Shown: positions 25,593 to 35,276, numbered from the stretch's first letter. The stretch: 64,000 nucleotides of DNA from Pseudarthrobacter defluvii (GCF_030323865.1 NZ_CP066362.1:1302001-1366000); one strand, 5' to 3'. The notes: generated from the letters alone by a model not told the origin. Translations and numbers: made by a program.

Positions 25593-27005
25593 CTAGATGT
25601 GTCCCATCGCGTTCCGGCCGGCGTTGCGGATGTAGCAGGTCCAGCAGACGGCCAGCATCAGGACGTAGGCTCCGACGAAGCCGTAGAAGGCGGGGGTGTA
25701 GGAGCCGGTGGCGGTGCTGGAGGCGTTCAGGACCTGGGGGATGACGAAGCCGCCGTAGGCCCCGATCGCGGAGATCAGGCCGAGGGCAGAGGACGCCAGG
25801 CGCTGGGTGGCCACGGCGCTTGCGCCCTTGCGTGCGGCTCGGCTGGAGGTGGCGAAGATGACCGGGATCATCCGGTACGTGGCGCCGTTGCCGAAGCCGC
25901 TGGCGGTGAAGAGCATCAGGAACAGGACCAGGAAGAGCAGGAAGTTCTTCAGCGGCAAGGTCCAGACCATGGTCAGCGTAATCACGGCCATGGCGGCGAA
26001 CGCCGAAACGGTCATCCGGGCTCCGCCCATGCGGTCCGCCATGCGGCCGCCGTAGGGGCGGGCCAGCGAACCCACCAGCGGGCCCAGGAAGGCGAGCGAG
26101 AGGGCCACGGTTCCCACACCGATGCTGGAGAACCCGGGGAAGTAGTCCTTGATCAGCTTGGGGAACACGCCGGCGAAGCCGATGAAGGAGCCAAATGTCC
26201 CGATGTACAGCAAAGCCATAATCCACAGGTGCGGTTCCTTGAGCGCGGCCACGGAGCCGGCCACGTCGCCCTTGGCGCTGGTGAGGTTGTTCATGTACTT
26301 GAAGGCGCCGAACGCGGCCAGCAGGATGAAGGGGACCCACATCCATCCGGCCAGGGGAAGGTTGACCGTGCCGGCGGCCAGCAGGGTGATCACAATGGGA
26401 ACGGCAAGCTGTGCGACGGCGGCACCGAGGTTTCCGCCCGCGGCGTTCAGGCCCAGCGCCCAGCCCTTTTCCCGGGCTGGGTAGAAGAAGGTGATGTTGG
26501 CCATTGAGCTGGCGAAGTTGCCGCCGCCGAAGCCGGCCAGGGCCGCCACCAGGAGCATGGTGCCGAAGGGGGTTTCCGGGTTGGAGACGCAGAGGGCCAG
26601 CCCGATGGAGGGGATCAGGAGCAGCAGGGCCGACACGATGGTCCAGTTCCGGCCGCCGAAGCGGGGGACCATGAACGTGTAGGGGATGCGGAGCGTCGCG
26701 CCCACGAGGCTGGGCATGGAGATGAGCCAGAAAATTTCCGACGTGGAGAAGGTGAAGCCGGCGGCGGGAAGCTGGACCACCACGATGGACCAGAGCTGCC
26801 ACACCACGAAGCCGAGGAACTCGGCGAAGATTGACCAGTTCAGGTTGCGGCGGGCGATGCCGCGGCCCACGGACTCCCACTGTTCTTTGTTCTCCGCATC
26901 CCAGTTGGCGATCCAGCGGCCGGGGCGGAATTCAAGGGCAGGGGTGTCTGTGGTGCGGGCAGGGCCGGGCTGTACGCCGGTTTCGACAGTGCGGTCAACA
27001 GTCAC
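25593..27005 (-). CDS. narK: NarK/NasA-type nitrate/nitrite transporter
   Basis: A 470-residue major facilitator with about 12 membrane helices. The nitrate signature is clear (AGFGGGNFASSMANITFFYP) together with the second-half counterpart FGNGATYRMIPVIF. It imports nitrate, possibly also exporting nitrite. The GTG start at 27005 has an excellent AAGGAGGT site. It is the first gene of the nitrate operon. Upstream lie a TAGGTT -10 and a GlnR-like box with the same geometry as at nirB. Confidence 0.93.
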   Translation of the reverse strand: MTVDRTVETGVQPGPARTTDTPALEFRPGRWIANWDAENKEQWESVGRGIARRNLNWSIFAEFLGFVVWQLWSIVVVQLPAAGFTFSTSEIFWLISMPSLVGATLRIPYTFMVPRFGGRNWTIVSALLLLIPSIGLALCVSNPETPFGTMLLVAALAGFGGGNFASSMANITFFYPAREKGWALGLNAAGGNLGAAVAQLAVPIVITLLAAGTVNLPLAGWMWVPFILLAAFGAFKYMNNLTSAKGDVAGSVAALKEPHLWIMALLYIGTFGSFIGFAGVFPKLIKDYFPGFSSIGVGTVALSLAFLGPLVGSLARPYGGRMADRMGGARMTVSAFAAMAVITLTMVWTLPLKNFLLFLVLFLMLFTASGFGNGATYRMIPVIFATSSRAARKGASAVATQRLASSALGLISAIGAYGGFVIPQVLNASSTATGSYTPAFYGFVGAYVLMLAVCWTCYIRNAGRNAMGHI

Positions 27006-27037
27006 GGTTTACCTCCTTCAGGGATGGGGTTTCCTCA

Positions 27038-27091
27038 AACCTAAGGACGGCTCGTTTCGCGGACAGTCGATGTTTGTAAACGCGCTGTGAC
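27038..27091 (-). promoter_or_regulatory. narK promoter with GlnR-like half-sites
   Basis: On the minus strand, GTCAC (27091-27087) and GAAAC (27058-27054) are both perfect GlnR half-sites and lie exactly 33 bases apart, with degenerate pentamers TTTAC and CGACT on the intermediate 11-base steps. The GAAAC is followed by 10 bases and TAGGTT (27043-27038), exactly as in the nirB promoter. The predicted leader is about 26 bases and contains the strong ribosome-binding site. Confidence 0.58.
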
Positions 27092-27174
27092 TTTTGCCTA
27101 TCCAGCCCGGGCGGCCAGCGTGAGGCGACAGCGGACGAGCGGAATGTGAGACGCACAATACGTGTCCGAATACT

Positions 27175-27187
27175 GGACGTTTCGTCC
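27175..27187. promoter_or_regulatory. Palindrome GGACG-TTT-CGTCC upstream of the MHS transporter
   Basis: A perfect inverted repeat at 27175-27187; the half ACTGGACG is repeated at 27192-27199. It lies about 100 bases before the transporter gene and about 170 bases from narK, in the shared intergenic region. It may be an operator for the transporter; the regulator is not identifiable here. Confidence 0.35.
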
Positions 27188-27283
27188 ATTGACTGGACGG
27201 GGGCAAGTAAGATTGAACTCTAACAACTTGAGCCGGGAGGCAGTCCTGCCTGTGCCCGGCCGGTCTCACGAAAGCGTTTACCT

Positions 27284-28693
27284 ATGTCATCCACCGATAC
27301 CACCGCGCTGCCAGGTGCACAGCAGCCGGTGAACTCCCGCGGCCGCGTCATCGTGGCCAGCCTGATCGGCACCACAGTGGAGTTTTACGACTTCTATGTC
27401 TACGCCACCGCCGCCGTCCTCGTCTTCCCGAAGCTCTTCTTCCCCAGCGCGAACGAAACCACGCAGCTGCTGAGCTCCTTTGCCGTGTTTGGCGTGGCCT
27501 TCATCGCCCGCCCCCTCGGCTCGATCATCTTCGGGCACTTCGGTGACAAGTTCGGCCGCAAGGGCACGTTGGTGGCTTCGCTGCTGACCATGGGTATTGC
27601 CACGTTCCTCATCGGATGCCTCCCCACCGCACTGGTTCCGGGCTGGGAGTTCCTGGCACCGGCCCTGCTGGTGGTCATGCGCTTTGCCCAGGGCCTGGCG
27701 CTCGGCGGCGAATGGAGCGGGGCCGCGCTGCTGGCCACCGAGAACGCCCCCGCCAACAAGCGCGCTATCTACGGCACCTTCCCGCAGCTCGGCGCCCCGA
27801 TTGGCTTCATCATCGCCAACGTCATCTTCCTGGTGGCAAGCTACACCCTGACCCCGGAGGCCTTCGCCGCATGGGGCTGGCGCGTGCCGTTCCTGCTCAG
27901 CGCCGTCATGGTGATCCTGGGCCTCTATGTCCGGCTCAAGCTGATCGAAACCCCGGCCTTCACCAAGGTGGTGGAATCCAATGAGGTGGCCAAGCTGCCG
28001 CTGGGCCGCGTCTTCAAGGGCAGCTGGCGCCAGCTGATCCTGGGCACCTTCATCATGCTGGCCACGTACGTGCTCTTCTACCTGATGACCACGTTCACGC
28101 TCACTTACGGCACCAAGCCAACCCTGGAGGGTGCCAAGGCTGCAGCCGAAAAGGCCGGCAAGCCGATGTCTGAAGCCGCTGCCGCCGCGTTCGTTCCCGG
28201 CCTCGGCTACAGCCGGAACGACTTCCTCTGGATGCTGATCGCCGGCGTGGTCTTCTTCGGCATCTTCACCCTGGTCTCCGGACCCCTGGCCGAAAAGTAC
28301 GGCCGCCGCAAGATGCTCATCGCCGTCACCGCCGGCATCTTCGTGTTCGGCCTGCTGTTCGTCCCGCTGTTCAGTGGCGGCTTTGTGGGCACCATGGGCC
28401 TGCTGATCCTTGGGTTCTCGCTCATGGGCCTGACCTTCGGACCAATGGGGGCACTGCTGCCTGAATTGTTCCCCACCAACGTTCGGTACACCGGCTCGGC
28501 CATCAGCTACAACTTCTCCAGCATCCTGGGTGCCGCAGTGGCGCCGTTCATCGCCGTGGCACTGTGGGAGTCCGCCAAGGGCAGCCCGGTCCTGGTCGGT
28601 GTGTACCTGACCTCAATGGCAGTGCTCACCCTGATCGCGCTGTTCCTTACCCGCGAAACCCGGGACGTGGACTACGAGAACAACGTGGCCTGA
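27284..28693 (+). CDS. MHS-family major facilitator (ShiA/ProP-like)
   Basis: A 469-residue transporter with 12 predicted helices. Metabolite:H+ symporter signatures are seen: GTTVEFYDFYVYATAA at the N-terminus, GHFGDKFGRKGTLV between helices 2 and 3, GEWSGAALLATENAP and PTNVRYTGSAISYN. This subgroup carries organic acids, shikimate or osmolytes; substrate cannot be fixed. It is divergent from narK, and a perfect GGACG/CGTCC palindrome sits about 100 bases upstream. The terminator at 28732-28771 closes the unit. Confidence 0.88.
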   Translation: MSSTDTTALPGAQQPVNSRGRVIVASLIGTTVEFYDFYVYATAAVLVFPKLFFPSANETTQLLSSFAVFGVAFIARPLGSIIFGHFGDKFGRKGTLVASLLTMGIATFLIGCLPTALVPGWEFLAPALLVVMRFAQGLALGGEWSGAALLATENAPANKRAIYGTFPQLGAPIGFIIANVIFLVASYTLTPEAFAAWGWRVPFLLSAVMVILGLYVRLKLIETPAFTKVVESNEVAKLPLGRVFKGSWRQLILGTFIMLATYVLFYLMTTFTLTYGTKPTLEGAKAAAEKAGKPMSEAAAAAFVPGLGYSRNDFLWMLIAGVVFFGIFTLVSGPLAEKYGRRKMLIAVTAGIFVFGLLFVPLFSGGFVGTMGLLILGFSLMGLTFGPMGALLPELFPTNVRYTGSAISYNFSSILGAAVAPFIAVALWESAKGSPVLVGVYLTSMAVLTLIALFLTRETRDVDYENNVA

Positions 28694-28731
28694 CGCCCAG
28701 CGTGCATTCCAGCCCGGTTAGCGGCTGAATT

Positions 28732-28771
28732 GCCCGGCCTGTTTCCTGCAATGACAGGAAACAGGCCGGGC
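28732..28771 (+). terminator. Rho-independent terminator after the MHS transporter
   Basis: The arms GCCCGGCCTGTTTCCTG (28732-28748) and CAGGAAACAGGCCGGGC (28755-28771) are perfect over 17 bases with a 6-base loop, followed by a T-rich tract (ATTTTGCTTT). Confidence 0.93.
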
Positions 28772-28841
28772 ATTTTGCTTTCTGTGCCAGGTAACCGGGC
28801 AGGAACGCACGACGCCGGGCGGCTGGTTCAGGCGGGCGGGT

Positions 28842-29573
28842 TCAGCGGGCGTAGCGGGCCACGAAGTTCTTCAACACGGCCATGGGCTCCGTGACGGTGA
28901 ACTGCCGCGCTGCCGCCATCAGCTCCTCCGCTGATTCGGGCGGGAAGTAGCCGGCGTGCCGGTAAATGTCGATGCGGGTGACCAGCCCATCGGCGTCAAG
29001 TTCGGGGTGGAACTGCGTGGCGTAGAGATTGGCCTTGATGCGGAACATGTGGACCGGGCAGGAGGCGGCCCGTGCCAGCAGCACAGCATGCGGGGGCAGC
29101 GAGCTGACGGCTTCCTTGTGCCCGGTCAGCGCTGTGAAGGTTTGCGGCATGCCCTGCAGGATGGGGTCCTGCAGTCCCTCCTCCGTCAGTTCCACCTCCA
29201 CGGCGCCCAGCGGCTCGCCGTAGGTCCGGTCGATCACAGCGCCTTGATGGCTCCCGAGCGTGCCCACTCCATAGCAGGCACCCAGGAACGGGAAATCGAG
29301 GTCCACCAATTGGTCCAGGAGTGCTGCCAGCTCTTGCTCCACCCGGTGCTGGACGGGGCTCTTGTGTTCGGGCGGGTCGCTGGAGGTGAACGGGCTGCCG
29401 CCGACGATCACGCCGGAGTACCTCGAAAGGTCCAGCGAGGGCAGGGGAGCGGCCTCGAGCCGGACGCGGATCAGCTCCCGTTCTTCAAGCCCGCCGTACC
29501 TCAGGTAGGCGGCATATTCGTCCTCCGCGGCGGCATCCTCCGCACGGGTGGCCAGGAGCAGGAAAGGCAGCAT
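28842..29573 (-). CDS. Class I glutamine amidotransferase-like protein
   Basis: A 243-residue stand-alone GATase domain of the GMP-synthase-like type. The nucleophile is Cys100 in FLGACYGVG, with His189 and Glu191 in QFHPELD completing the triad; the oxyanion-strand region VIVGGSPF is present. Such single-domain proteins are often annotated 'glutamine amidotransferase' and may deamidate or hydrolyse small gamma-glutamyl compounds; no partner synthetase is nearby. The start is ATG at 29573. The 130-base stretch between it and the next gene upstream contains only two imperfect GC-rich direct repeats. Confidence 0.85.
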   Translation of the reverse strand: MLPFLLLATRAEDAAAEDEYAAYLRYGGLEERELIRVRLEAAPLPSLDLSRYSGVIVGGSPFTSSDPPEHKSPVQHRVEQELAALLDQLVDLDFPFLGACYGVGTLGSHQGAVIDRTYGEPLGAVEVELTEEGLQDPILQGMPQTFTALTGHKEAVSSLPPHAVLLARAASCPVHMFRIKANLYATQFHPELDADGLVTRIDIYRHAGYFPPESAEELMAAARQFTVTEPMAVLKNFVARYAR

Positions 29574-29703
29574 GTGCTAAGTCTGCATCCTGGACGGGCC
29601 TCCGGCCAGCGCCTGGCCCTGGAGCCGGGCCTGCCGCCGGCCCGGTGAGGCTGTGTGCCACCGGGCCGGTGAAGCTGTCTGCAGGGTCAGGCTGTGTCCT
29701 GGC

Positions 29704-30141
29704 TCAGGCCGGCGGCTGCGTGAGCGAACGGCGGGACTGGGGCCGGGCAGCCGGGTCCGCGTGGCGGTGCACCAGCTTCCAATAGCCTTCCTCGCGCCGG
29801 AAGATGCTGCTCACGCGCAGCGCGAACTCCTCCGTGGTGGCCGCTCCGTCAAGCCGGGCGCGGAAGTGCTCGGTCTCCACCAGGTAGGCGGTGTCGCGGG
29901 CCGTGTAGGAGGTTACGGTGTCGAAGCCCAGCATCTCGCCGTCGCGGAACTGCCGCGCGGCCTGGTCCAGCCGGGCCTCCACCTGGGCCCAGCCGCGAGC
30001 GATCCCGCCGAACGGATTGGCCAGGGTGACGTCGTCCAGCCGGGAGTACAGTTCCTTGATGGGGGCCGGGTTTCCCCGCGTGATCTCTGGAACCGCCTGG
30101 TGGTAGCGGTCCACTTCTTCCTGGAAGCTTGGTGCGAGCAT
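29704..30141 (-). CDS. NTF2/SnoaL-like domain protein
   Basis: A 145-residue protein with the cone-shaped NTF2-like pattern: long N-terminal helix, IKELYSRLDDVTLANPFGG, then strands SSIFRREEGYWKLVHRHAD at the end. The closing WKLVHRHAD strand is typical of DUF4440/SnoaL-like proteins. Ligand or reaction is unknown. It starts 16 bases downstream of the acyl-CoA carboxylase alpha gene on the same strand, so it is probably co-transcribed with it. Confidence 0.78.
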   Translation of the reverse strand: MLAPSFQEEVDRYHQAVPEITRGNPAPIKELYSRLDDVTLANPFGGIARGWAQVEARLDQAARQFRDGEMLGFDTVTSYTARDTAYLVETEHFRARLDGAATTEEFALRVSSIFRREEGYWKLVHRHADPAARPQSRRSLTQPPA

Positions 30142-30157
30142 GGCTGCCGGGCCGCCT

Positions 30158-31969
30158 CTAGTCCTCGATGGTGGCGATGATGGCGCCCGCGGACACCGTC
30201 TCGCCCGCAGTGGCGGTCAGGCCCGTGATGATGCCGGAGCGGTGCGCGGTGAGGGGCTGTTCCATCTTCATGGCCTCGAGGACCACCACCAGGTCGCCTT
30301 CGGATACCGTGTCGCCGTGGGCCACGGCCACCTTGACGATGGTTCCCTGCATGGGGGAGGTCAGGGCGTTGCCGGTGGCGGCCGCCGGGCCTGCGGAGCG
30401 GGAGCGCTTCTTGGACTTGCCCGGCTTACCGGTGGCGGCAGCCGCGGTTCCCGGAGTGCCCAGGGACGCGGGAAGGACCACCTCAAGGCGCTTGCCGCCC
30501 ACCTCCACCACCACGCGCTGCCGGTCCTCGGCGGAGCCGTCAGTATCGGCAGCCGCGTCCGGGGTCCATGCCGGCAGGTTGTTGGTGAACTCGGTTTCGA
30601 TCCAGCGGGTGTGGACCTTGAACGGGCCTTCGGCAGGCGCGAACGCGGGGTCCGAGACGACAGCGAGGTCGAACGGGATGACGGTGGGAATGCCCTCCAC
30701 CACCATCTCCTCCAGGGCGCGGCGCGCACGCTGCAGGGCCTGGGGTCGGCTGGCGCCGGTGATGATGAGCTTGGACAGCATGGAGTCGAAGTTGCCGCTG
30801 ATGACGTCGCCCTGCTCCACGCCGGAGTCCACGCGCACACCGGGGCCGGTGGGGTTCCTGAGGACGCGGAGGGTGCCGGGGGCGGGCAGGAAGTTCCGGC
30901 CCGGGTCCTCGCCGGTGATGCGGAATTCGATGGAGTGGCCGCGGACTTCGGGGTCGCCGTAGCCCAGTTCCTCGCCGCGGGCCAGCCGGAACTGTTCGCG
31001 GACCAAATCGATGCCGGTGACTTCCTCGGAGACGCAGTGCTCCACCTGAAGGCGGGTGTTGACCTCAAGAAAGGAAATGGTGCCGTCCTGGCCCACCAGG
31101 AATTCGCAGGTGCCCGCGCCCAGGTAGCCGGCCTCTTTCAGGATGGCCTTGGAGGATTCGTACAGGCGGCGGTTCTGGTCCTCGGTGAGGAACGGGGCCG
31201 GGGCCTCCTCCACGAGTTTCTGGTTGCGCCGCTGCAGTGAACAGTCGCGGGTGGACACCACCACGACGTTGCCGTGGGAGTCGGCCAGGCACTGGGTCTC
31301 AACGTGGCGCGGAGCGTCCAGGAAGCGTTCGATGAAGCATTCACCGCGTCCGAATGCGGCGGTGGCCTCGCGGACGGCGGATTCGTACAGTTCGGGGATT
31401 TCTTCCCGGGTACGGGCAACCTTGATGCCGCGCCCGCCGCCGCCGAAGGCAGCCTTGATGGCCACGGGGAGCCCGTACTGGTCCACGAAATCGAGGACTT
31501 CGGCAGCGGACTCCACGGGGTCGGCCGTGCCGGGCACCAGCGGAGCACCGACTTTTTCGGCGATGTGCCGGGCCTGGACCTTGTCGCCCAGGGCGGAGAT
31601 GGCCTCGGGGGAGGGGCCGATCCAGGTGATGCCGGCCTCGATCACGCGGGCTGCGAACTGGGCGTTTTCGGCAAGGAAGCCGTAGCCGGGGTGGATGGCA
31701 TCGGCGCCGGACTGGCGCGCGGCGTCGATGATCTTGTCCATGACCAGGTAGGACTCGGCGGCGGTGGTGCCGCCCAGGGCGTAGGCCTCGTCAGCTAGCC
31801 GGACGTGCAGGGCGTCGCGGTCCGGGTCGGCGTAGACGGCAACGGAGGCGATGCCTTCGTCCCGGGCCGCCCGGATGATGCGCACGGCGATTTCGCCGCG
31901 GTTGGCGATCAGCACCTTTGTGAGGCTCGGCTGCGTGGTTCCTGCGGACTGCTCCAAATTTGCTGACAA
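30158..31969 (-). CDS. accA: Acyl-CoA carboxylase alpha subunit (biotin carboxylase + BCCP)
   Basis: A 603-residue AccA3-type protein. The N-terminal biotin carboxylase shows [14 protein letters not shown], the ATP-grasp loop [11 protein letters not shown], and [15 protein letters not shown]; the C-terminal carrier domain has [10 protein letters not shown] with biotinylated Lys568. It carboxylates biotin for one or more acyl-CoA carboxylases feeding fatty-acid and other lipid synthesis. The start is TTG at 31969, with AAGGAGA just upstream. The beta and epsilon subunits are 9-11 kb away (41139-42958) and birA further on. A palindrome shared with the beta-subunit promoter lies about 100 bases upstream. 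Confidence 0.94.
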   Translation of the reverse strand: MSANLEQSAGTTQPSLTKVLIANRGEIAVRIIRAARDEGIASVAVYADPDRDALHVRLADEAYALGGTTAAESYLVMDKIIDAARQSGADAIHPGYGFLAENAQFAARVIEAGITWIGPSPEAISALGDKVQARHIAEKVGAPLVPGTADPVESAAEVLDFVDQYGLPVAIKAAFGGGGRGIKVARTREEIPELYESAVREATAAFGRGECFIERFLDAPRHVETQCLADSHGNVVVVSTRDCSLQRRNQKLVEEAPAPFLTEDQNRRLYESSKAILKEAGYLGAGTCEFLVGQDGTISFLEVNTRLQVEHCVSEEVTGIDLVREQFRLARGEELGYGDPEVRGHSIEFRITGEDPGRNFLPAPGTLRVLRNPTGPGVRVDSGVEQGDVISGNFDSMLSKLIITGASRPQALQRARRALEEMVVEGIPTVIPFDLAVVSDPAFAPAEGPFKVHTRWIETEFTNNLPAWTPDAAADTDGSAEDRQRVVVEVGGKRLEVVLPASLGTPGTAAAATGKPGKSKKRSRSAGPAAATGNALTSPMQGTIVKVAVAHGDTVSEGDLVVVLEAMKMEQPLTAHRSGIITGLTATAGETVSAGAIIATIED

Positions 31970-32060
31970 GGCGTCTCCTTCTTTCCTTCAGGGAGCCTAG
32001 CGCGGTTTTGAGGGTTCCGCCGATATTACTTGCGGAATCCGCGTGTAAAGCAGTCTTCCT

Positions 32061-32077
32061 TTGTAGGGAAGCTACAA
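32061..32077. promoter_or_regulatory. Carboxylase-operator candidate, copy 1
   Basis: TTGTAGGGAAGCTACAA: six-base arms TTGTAG/CTACAA around five bases. 15 of 17 positions match 43088-43104, upstream of the beta-subunit gene. It lies about 92-108 bases before the alpha-subunit start, just upstream of a TTTACA/TAATAT-like promoter on the minus strand. Confidence 0.6.
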
Positions 32078-32099
32078 GCTGTGCGGAAAACGGACTGCT

Positions 32100-32744
32100 T
32101 TACCGGTGGGGCCAGAGATCCGTGATGCGCACATTGGCGGCAGCGAGCAGTCCGCGCAGGGTGGAGACAGAAAGGCCGACGACGGCATGCGGGTCGCCGT
32201 CGACCTTCCGGATAAAGGCCCCGCCCAGACCGTCGATAGTGAAGGAACCCGCGCAGTGCAGCGGTTCACCGGTGGCGATGTAGGCGTCGATCTCTGCCGG
32301 CTCCATGTCCAGGAAGGAAACCTCGGCGGAGGCGACCGCCCCGAGCGTGGCGCCCGAGCCGCGGCCGCCGCTGCCGTCGTCGTCCGTGTCCCTGCAGTCC
32401 ACCAGCCAGTGGCCCGTGTGCAGCACGCCGGCCCTGCCGCTCATCCGCAGCATCCGCTCGCGGGCGACGTCGGCGGTGTAGGGCTTGCCGTGCGCCTCGC
32501 CGTCGAACTCGAAGACGGAGTCGCAGCCCAGCACGAGCGCCCCCTCCGCCTCTGGAAGGGACGCGACGGCCTCCGCCTTGGCCCGGGCCAGCAGCAGGGC
32601 GGTGTCGTGCGGGTCCGTGACGCCGTACCGTTCCTGGACGGCGGCCTCGTCGACGTCGGACACCAGCACGGCGTGCCGGATGCCGGCCTCGGCCAGGAGC
32701 TTGGTGCGGGCGGGGGACTGGGAAGCGAGGATCAGATGGAGCAC
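32100..32744 (-). CDS. maf: Maf-family nucleoside-triphosphate pyrophosphatase
   Basis: A 214-residue Maf/YceF protein that hydrolyses non-canonical or modified NTPs to NMP and pyrophosphate. The motifs are LASQSPARTKLL at the N-terminus, LGCDSVFEFDGEAHGKP in the middle and IDGLGGAFIRKVDGDPHAVVGLS near the end. The start is GTG at 32744; TAGGCT lies exactly six bases before it, so translation is probably leaderless. That hexamer contains the stop codon of the upstream MMPL gene. In other actinobacteria maf sits in the accD-accE-maf-accA cluster, as here apart from an 8-kb interruption. Confidence 0.92.
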   Translation of the reverse strand: MLHLILASQSPARTKLLAEAGIRHAVLVSDVDEAAVQERYGVTDPHDTALLLARAKAEAVASLPEAEGALVLGCDSVFEFDGEAHGKPYTADVARERMLRMSGRAGVLHTGHWLVDCRDTDDDGSGGRGSGATLGAVASAEVSFLDMEPAEIDAYIATGEPLHCAGSFTIDGLGGAFIRKVDGDPHAVVGLSVSTLRGLLAAANVRITDLWPHR

Positions 32745-32753
32745 GGCTTCAGC

Positions 32754-35276
32754 CTAGTGGACCAGCTCGCCGGAAACCGGTGCGGCCTGTCCGCGGTTGA
32801 GCTTGGCGCCCTCCACGTCCACGTCCGGCAGGATCCGGTCGAGCCAGCGGGGCAGCCACCAGGACCTGGCGCCCAGCAGGTACATCACGGCCGGCACGAT
32901 GGTCATGCGGACCACGAAGGCGTCGAATAGGACGCCGAAGGCCATGGCAAAGCCCAGCGGCCGGACCATGGTGAGGTGGCTGAAGATGAAGCCGGAGAAC
33001 ACGCTCACCATGATGATCGCCGCGGCCGTAACCACAGCTGCCGCGTGCCGGAAGCCCACCCGCACCGCTTCCTTTGCTGATGAACCATGCATGTAGGCCT
33101 CGCGCATGCCGGAGGCGATGAACACCTGGTAGTCCATAGCCAGGCCGAACAGCACGCCGATCAGGATGATGGGCAGGAAGCTCAGCACGGCGCCGGGGTT
33201 GGCCACATCGAAGACGTTCCCCAGCCAGCCCCACTGGTATACGGCAACCACGGCCCCAAAGGCTGCGGACAGGGACAGCAGGAAGCCGCCCGTGGCCAGC
33301 AGCGGGACCACGATGGAGCGGAACACCAGCAGCAGCAGGACCAGGGAAAGTCCGACGACGATGGCCAGGTAGGGCGGCAGGGCGTCGCCAAGCTTGGTGG
33401 AGACATCCACGTTGCCGGCGGTCTGCCCGGTCAGGCCCATGGTGACGTCGTAGTCGGCCTTGATTTCCCCGTTGAGGCCGCGCAGTTCGGAGACGACCTT
33501 GACGGTGCTGGCGCTGGCGGGGCCCTCCTTGGGGATGACCTGGAACACGGCGGTGCGGCGGTCTTCGCTGAGGGCCACCGGTACGGCGGCCACCACGTTG
33601 TCCACGGCACGGAGCTTGTCCGCGATGTCGTACTGCAGCTTCTGCGCCTGGGCCGCATCCAGGTTCGCGGGGAACTCGCCCACGGCCACGATCGGTCCGG
33701 TGACGCCTTCACCGAAGCTGCGGGCGGTCAGGTCGTAGGCCTGGTAGGCCTCGGACTCCACCGGCTCGGAGCCGCCGTCCGGCAATGCCAGCTGGAGCTG
33801 GGTGGCGGGAAGGGCAAGGGTGCCCAGCAGGAGGATGCCGGCGATCAGTGCAATCCACGGGTGCTTGGTGACCAGGCCGCCCCAGCCGCGGGTGCTGCGT
33901 TCGCGGTCGAAGGCAAGGTCTGCCGCCTCGTGGTCCGGTTCGGCGTTGTGTGCCTCGGACTTGGCCCAGGCGCGTTTGGAGATGATGCGCCGGCCGATGA
34001 GGGACAGCATGGCGGGGGTCAGGGTGATGGCGACGAGGACGGCCACGGCCACGGTTCCCGCCGCCGCGAGGCCCATGACGGTGAGGAACGGCAGCCCGGG
34101 GACCACCAGGGCGGCAAGGGCGATGATCACGGTAAGGCCGGCGAAGACGACGGCGTTGCCGGAGGTTCCGTTGGCCCGGGCCACGGACTCTTCAGGGTCC
34201 ATGCCGGCCAGGAGCTGGGTCCGATGCCGGTTGACGATGAACAGGGAGTAGTCGATGCCGACGGCGAGGCCCAGCATGAGGGCCAGCATGGGGGAGATGG
34301 AGCTCATGTCGAACAGGCCGGACAGGGCGAAGGTGATGCCCACGCCCACGCCGACGCCCATGATAGCCATCAGCAGCGGCAGTCCGGCCGCCACCAGCGT
34401 GCCCAGCATGAGGATGAGGACCAGCGCCGCCACGGCGATGCCGACGATTTCCGCCGTGCCGAAGAGGGCCGAGATGTCCTCGGTGATTTCCTTGCTGGCA
34501 AAGGCCTTGACGCCCGCGGAGGACGTCTCGTGGGCGATCTCCTGTACCTGCTTGCGGACGGCCGGGGCCAGACCGTTGATGGAGGTGTTGAACTGGACCT
34601 GCGCCACGGCGGCTTTGTTGTCTTCGGAGACGAAGCGGATGGCCGAGGCGGCCTGGGCCTGGCGTTTGCCGAGTTCCAGCTTGGCCTTGTTGGTCTCCAG
34701 TTCCTGGGTGCCGGCGTCGAGCTTTGCCTGGCCCTGCGCCAGGGCGGCCTTCTGCTGGCCCAGCTGGGCCTCGATCAGCGCTGCCGGGGCTCCGGCGGCA
34801 GTGAGCTGCTGCTCTGCTGCCGCCAGCTGTGCCTTTCCCGCCTCCAGCTGGGCGCGGGAGGCATCCAGCTGCGATTGGCCTGCCGCCAGTTGCTGTTCGC
34901 CATCGGTGATGGCCTTGCCGGCCTGGTCCACCTGGGCCTGGGTGGCGAACGGATCTACCGTGCCGCGGACCTCGGGCAGGTCTTGCAGCTTCTTCAGTGC
35001 ATCCGTGACGGCCGCGCGGCTCCCGTCCGTGAACCCGCCGTCGGGGGCTTCGAAGACGATCGTGGCGCTTCCGCCGGAGGCGGCAGGCAAATCCTGCTTG
35101 AGCTTGTCCGCGATCCGCTGTGTCTCGGTGCCCGGGATCTGGAAGTTGTTGGACAGCGTGCCATGGAAGGCCGCGGCGGAACCGCCGACGGCCACCAGCA
35201 CGGCAAGCCAGAGGGAGATGACAAGCCAGCGCCGGCGGTAGGAGAACTTGCCGAGGCGGTAGAGGAGGAGTGCCAT
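32754..35276 (-). CDS. MMPL/RND-family membrane transporter with coiled-coil insert
   Basis: An 840-residue membrane protein with two MMPL repeats, each a helix, a large extracytoplasmic loop and five or six helices; the GLAVGIDYSLFIVNRHR and FGLAMDYQVFIASGMRE segments carry the paired proton-relay Asp-Tyr motif. Residues about 118-205 of the first loop form a long Ala/Gln/Leu-rich coiled coil, as in YhgE/Pip-like or actinobacterial MMPL efflux proteins. It probably exports lipids or drugs. It starts 18 bases after the TetR gene without a visible ribosome-binding site, so expression probably depends on coupling to tetR. Confidence 0.9.
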   Translation of the reverse strand: MALLLYRLGKFSYRRRWLVISLWLAVLVAVGGSAAAFHGTLSNNFQIPGTETQRIADKLKQDLPAASGGSATIVFEAPDGGFTDGSRAAVTDALKKLQDLPEVRGTVDPFATQAQVDQAGKAITDGEQQLAAGQSQLDASRAQLEAGKAQLAAAEQQLTAAGAPAALIEAQLGQQKAALAQGQAKLDAGTQELETNKAKLELGKRQAQAASAIRFVSEDNKAAVAQVQFNTSINGLAPAVRKQVQEIAHETSSAGVKAFASKEITEDISALFGTAEIVGIAVAALVLILMLGTLVAAGLPLLMAIMGVGVGVGITFALSGLFDMSSISPMLALMLGLAVGIDYSLFIVNRHRTQLLAGMDPEESVARANGTSGNAVVFAGLTVIIALAALVVPGLPFLTVMGLAAAGTVAVAVLVAITLTPAMLSLIGRRIISKRAWAKSEAHNAEPDHEAADLAFDRERSTRGWGGLVTKHPWIALIAGILLLGTLALPATQLQLALPDGGSEPVESEAYQAYDLTARSFGEGVTGPIVAVGEFPANLDAAQAQKLQYDIADKLRAVDNVVAAVPVALSEDRRTAVFQVIPKEGPASASTVKVVSELRGLNGEIKADYDVTMGLTGQTAGNVDVSTKLGDALPPYLAIVVGLSLVLLLLVFRSIVVPLLATGGFLLSLSAAFGAVVAVYQWGWLGNVFDVANPGAVLSFLPIILIGVLFGLAMDYQVFIASGMREAYMHGSSAKEAVRVGFRHAAAVVTAAAIIMVSVFSGFIFSHLTMVRPLGFAMAFGVLFDAFVVRMTIVPAVMYLLGARSWWLPRWLDRILPDVDVEGAKLNRGQAAPVSGELVH

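Noticed and set aside
27072..27081. GTTTGTAAAC palindrome as an oxygen-regulator (FNR/CRP) site
   Set aside because: The half-sites do not match TTGAT/ATCAA or TGTGA/TCACA, and the sequence is better explained as the weak inner steps of the GlnR-like box.
29624..29690. GC-rich direct repeats between the amidotransferase and NTF2-like genes
   Set aside because: Copies are short and imperfect, with no symmetry or gene association; probably simple GC-rich similarity.
30140..31240. Plus-strand frame opposite the carboxylase alpha gene
   Set aside because: No motifs; complete overlap with a confidently identified gene.
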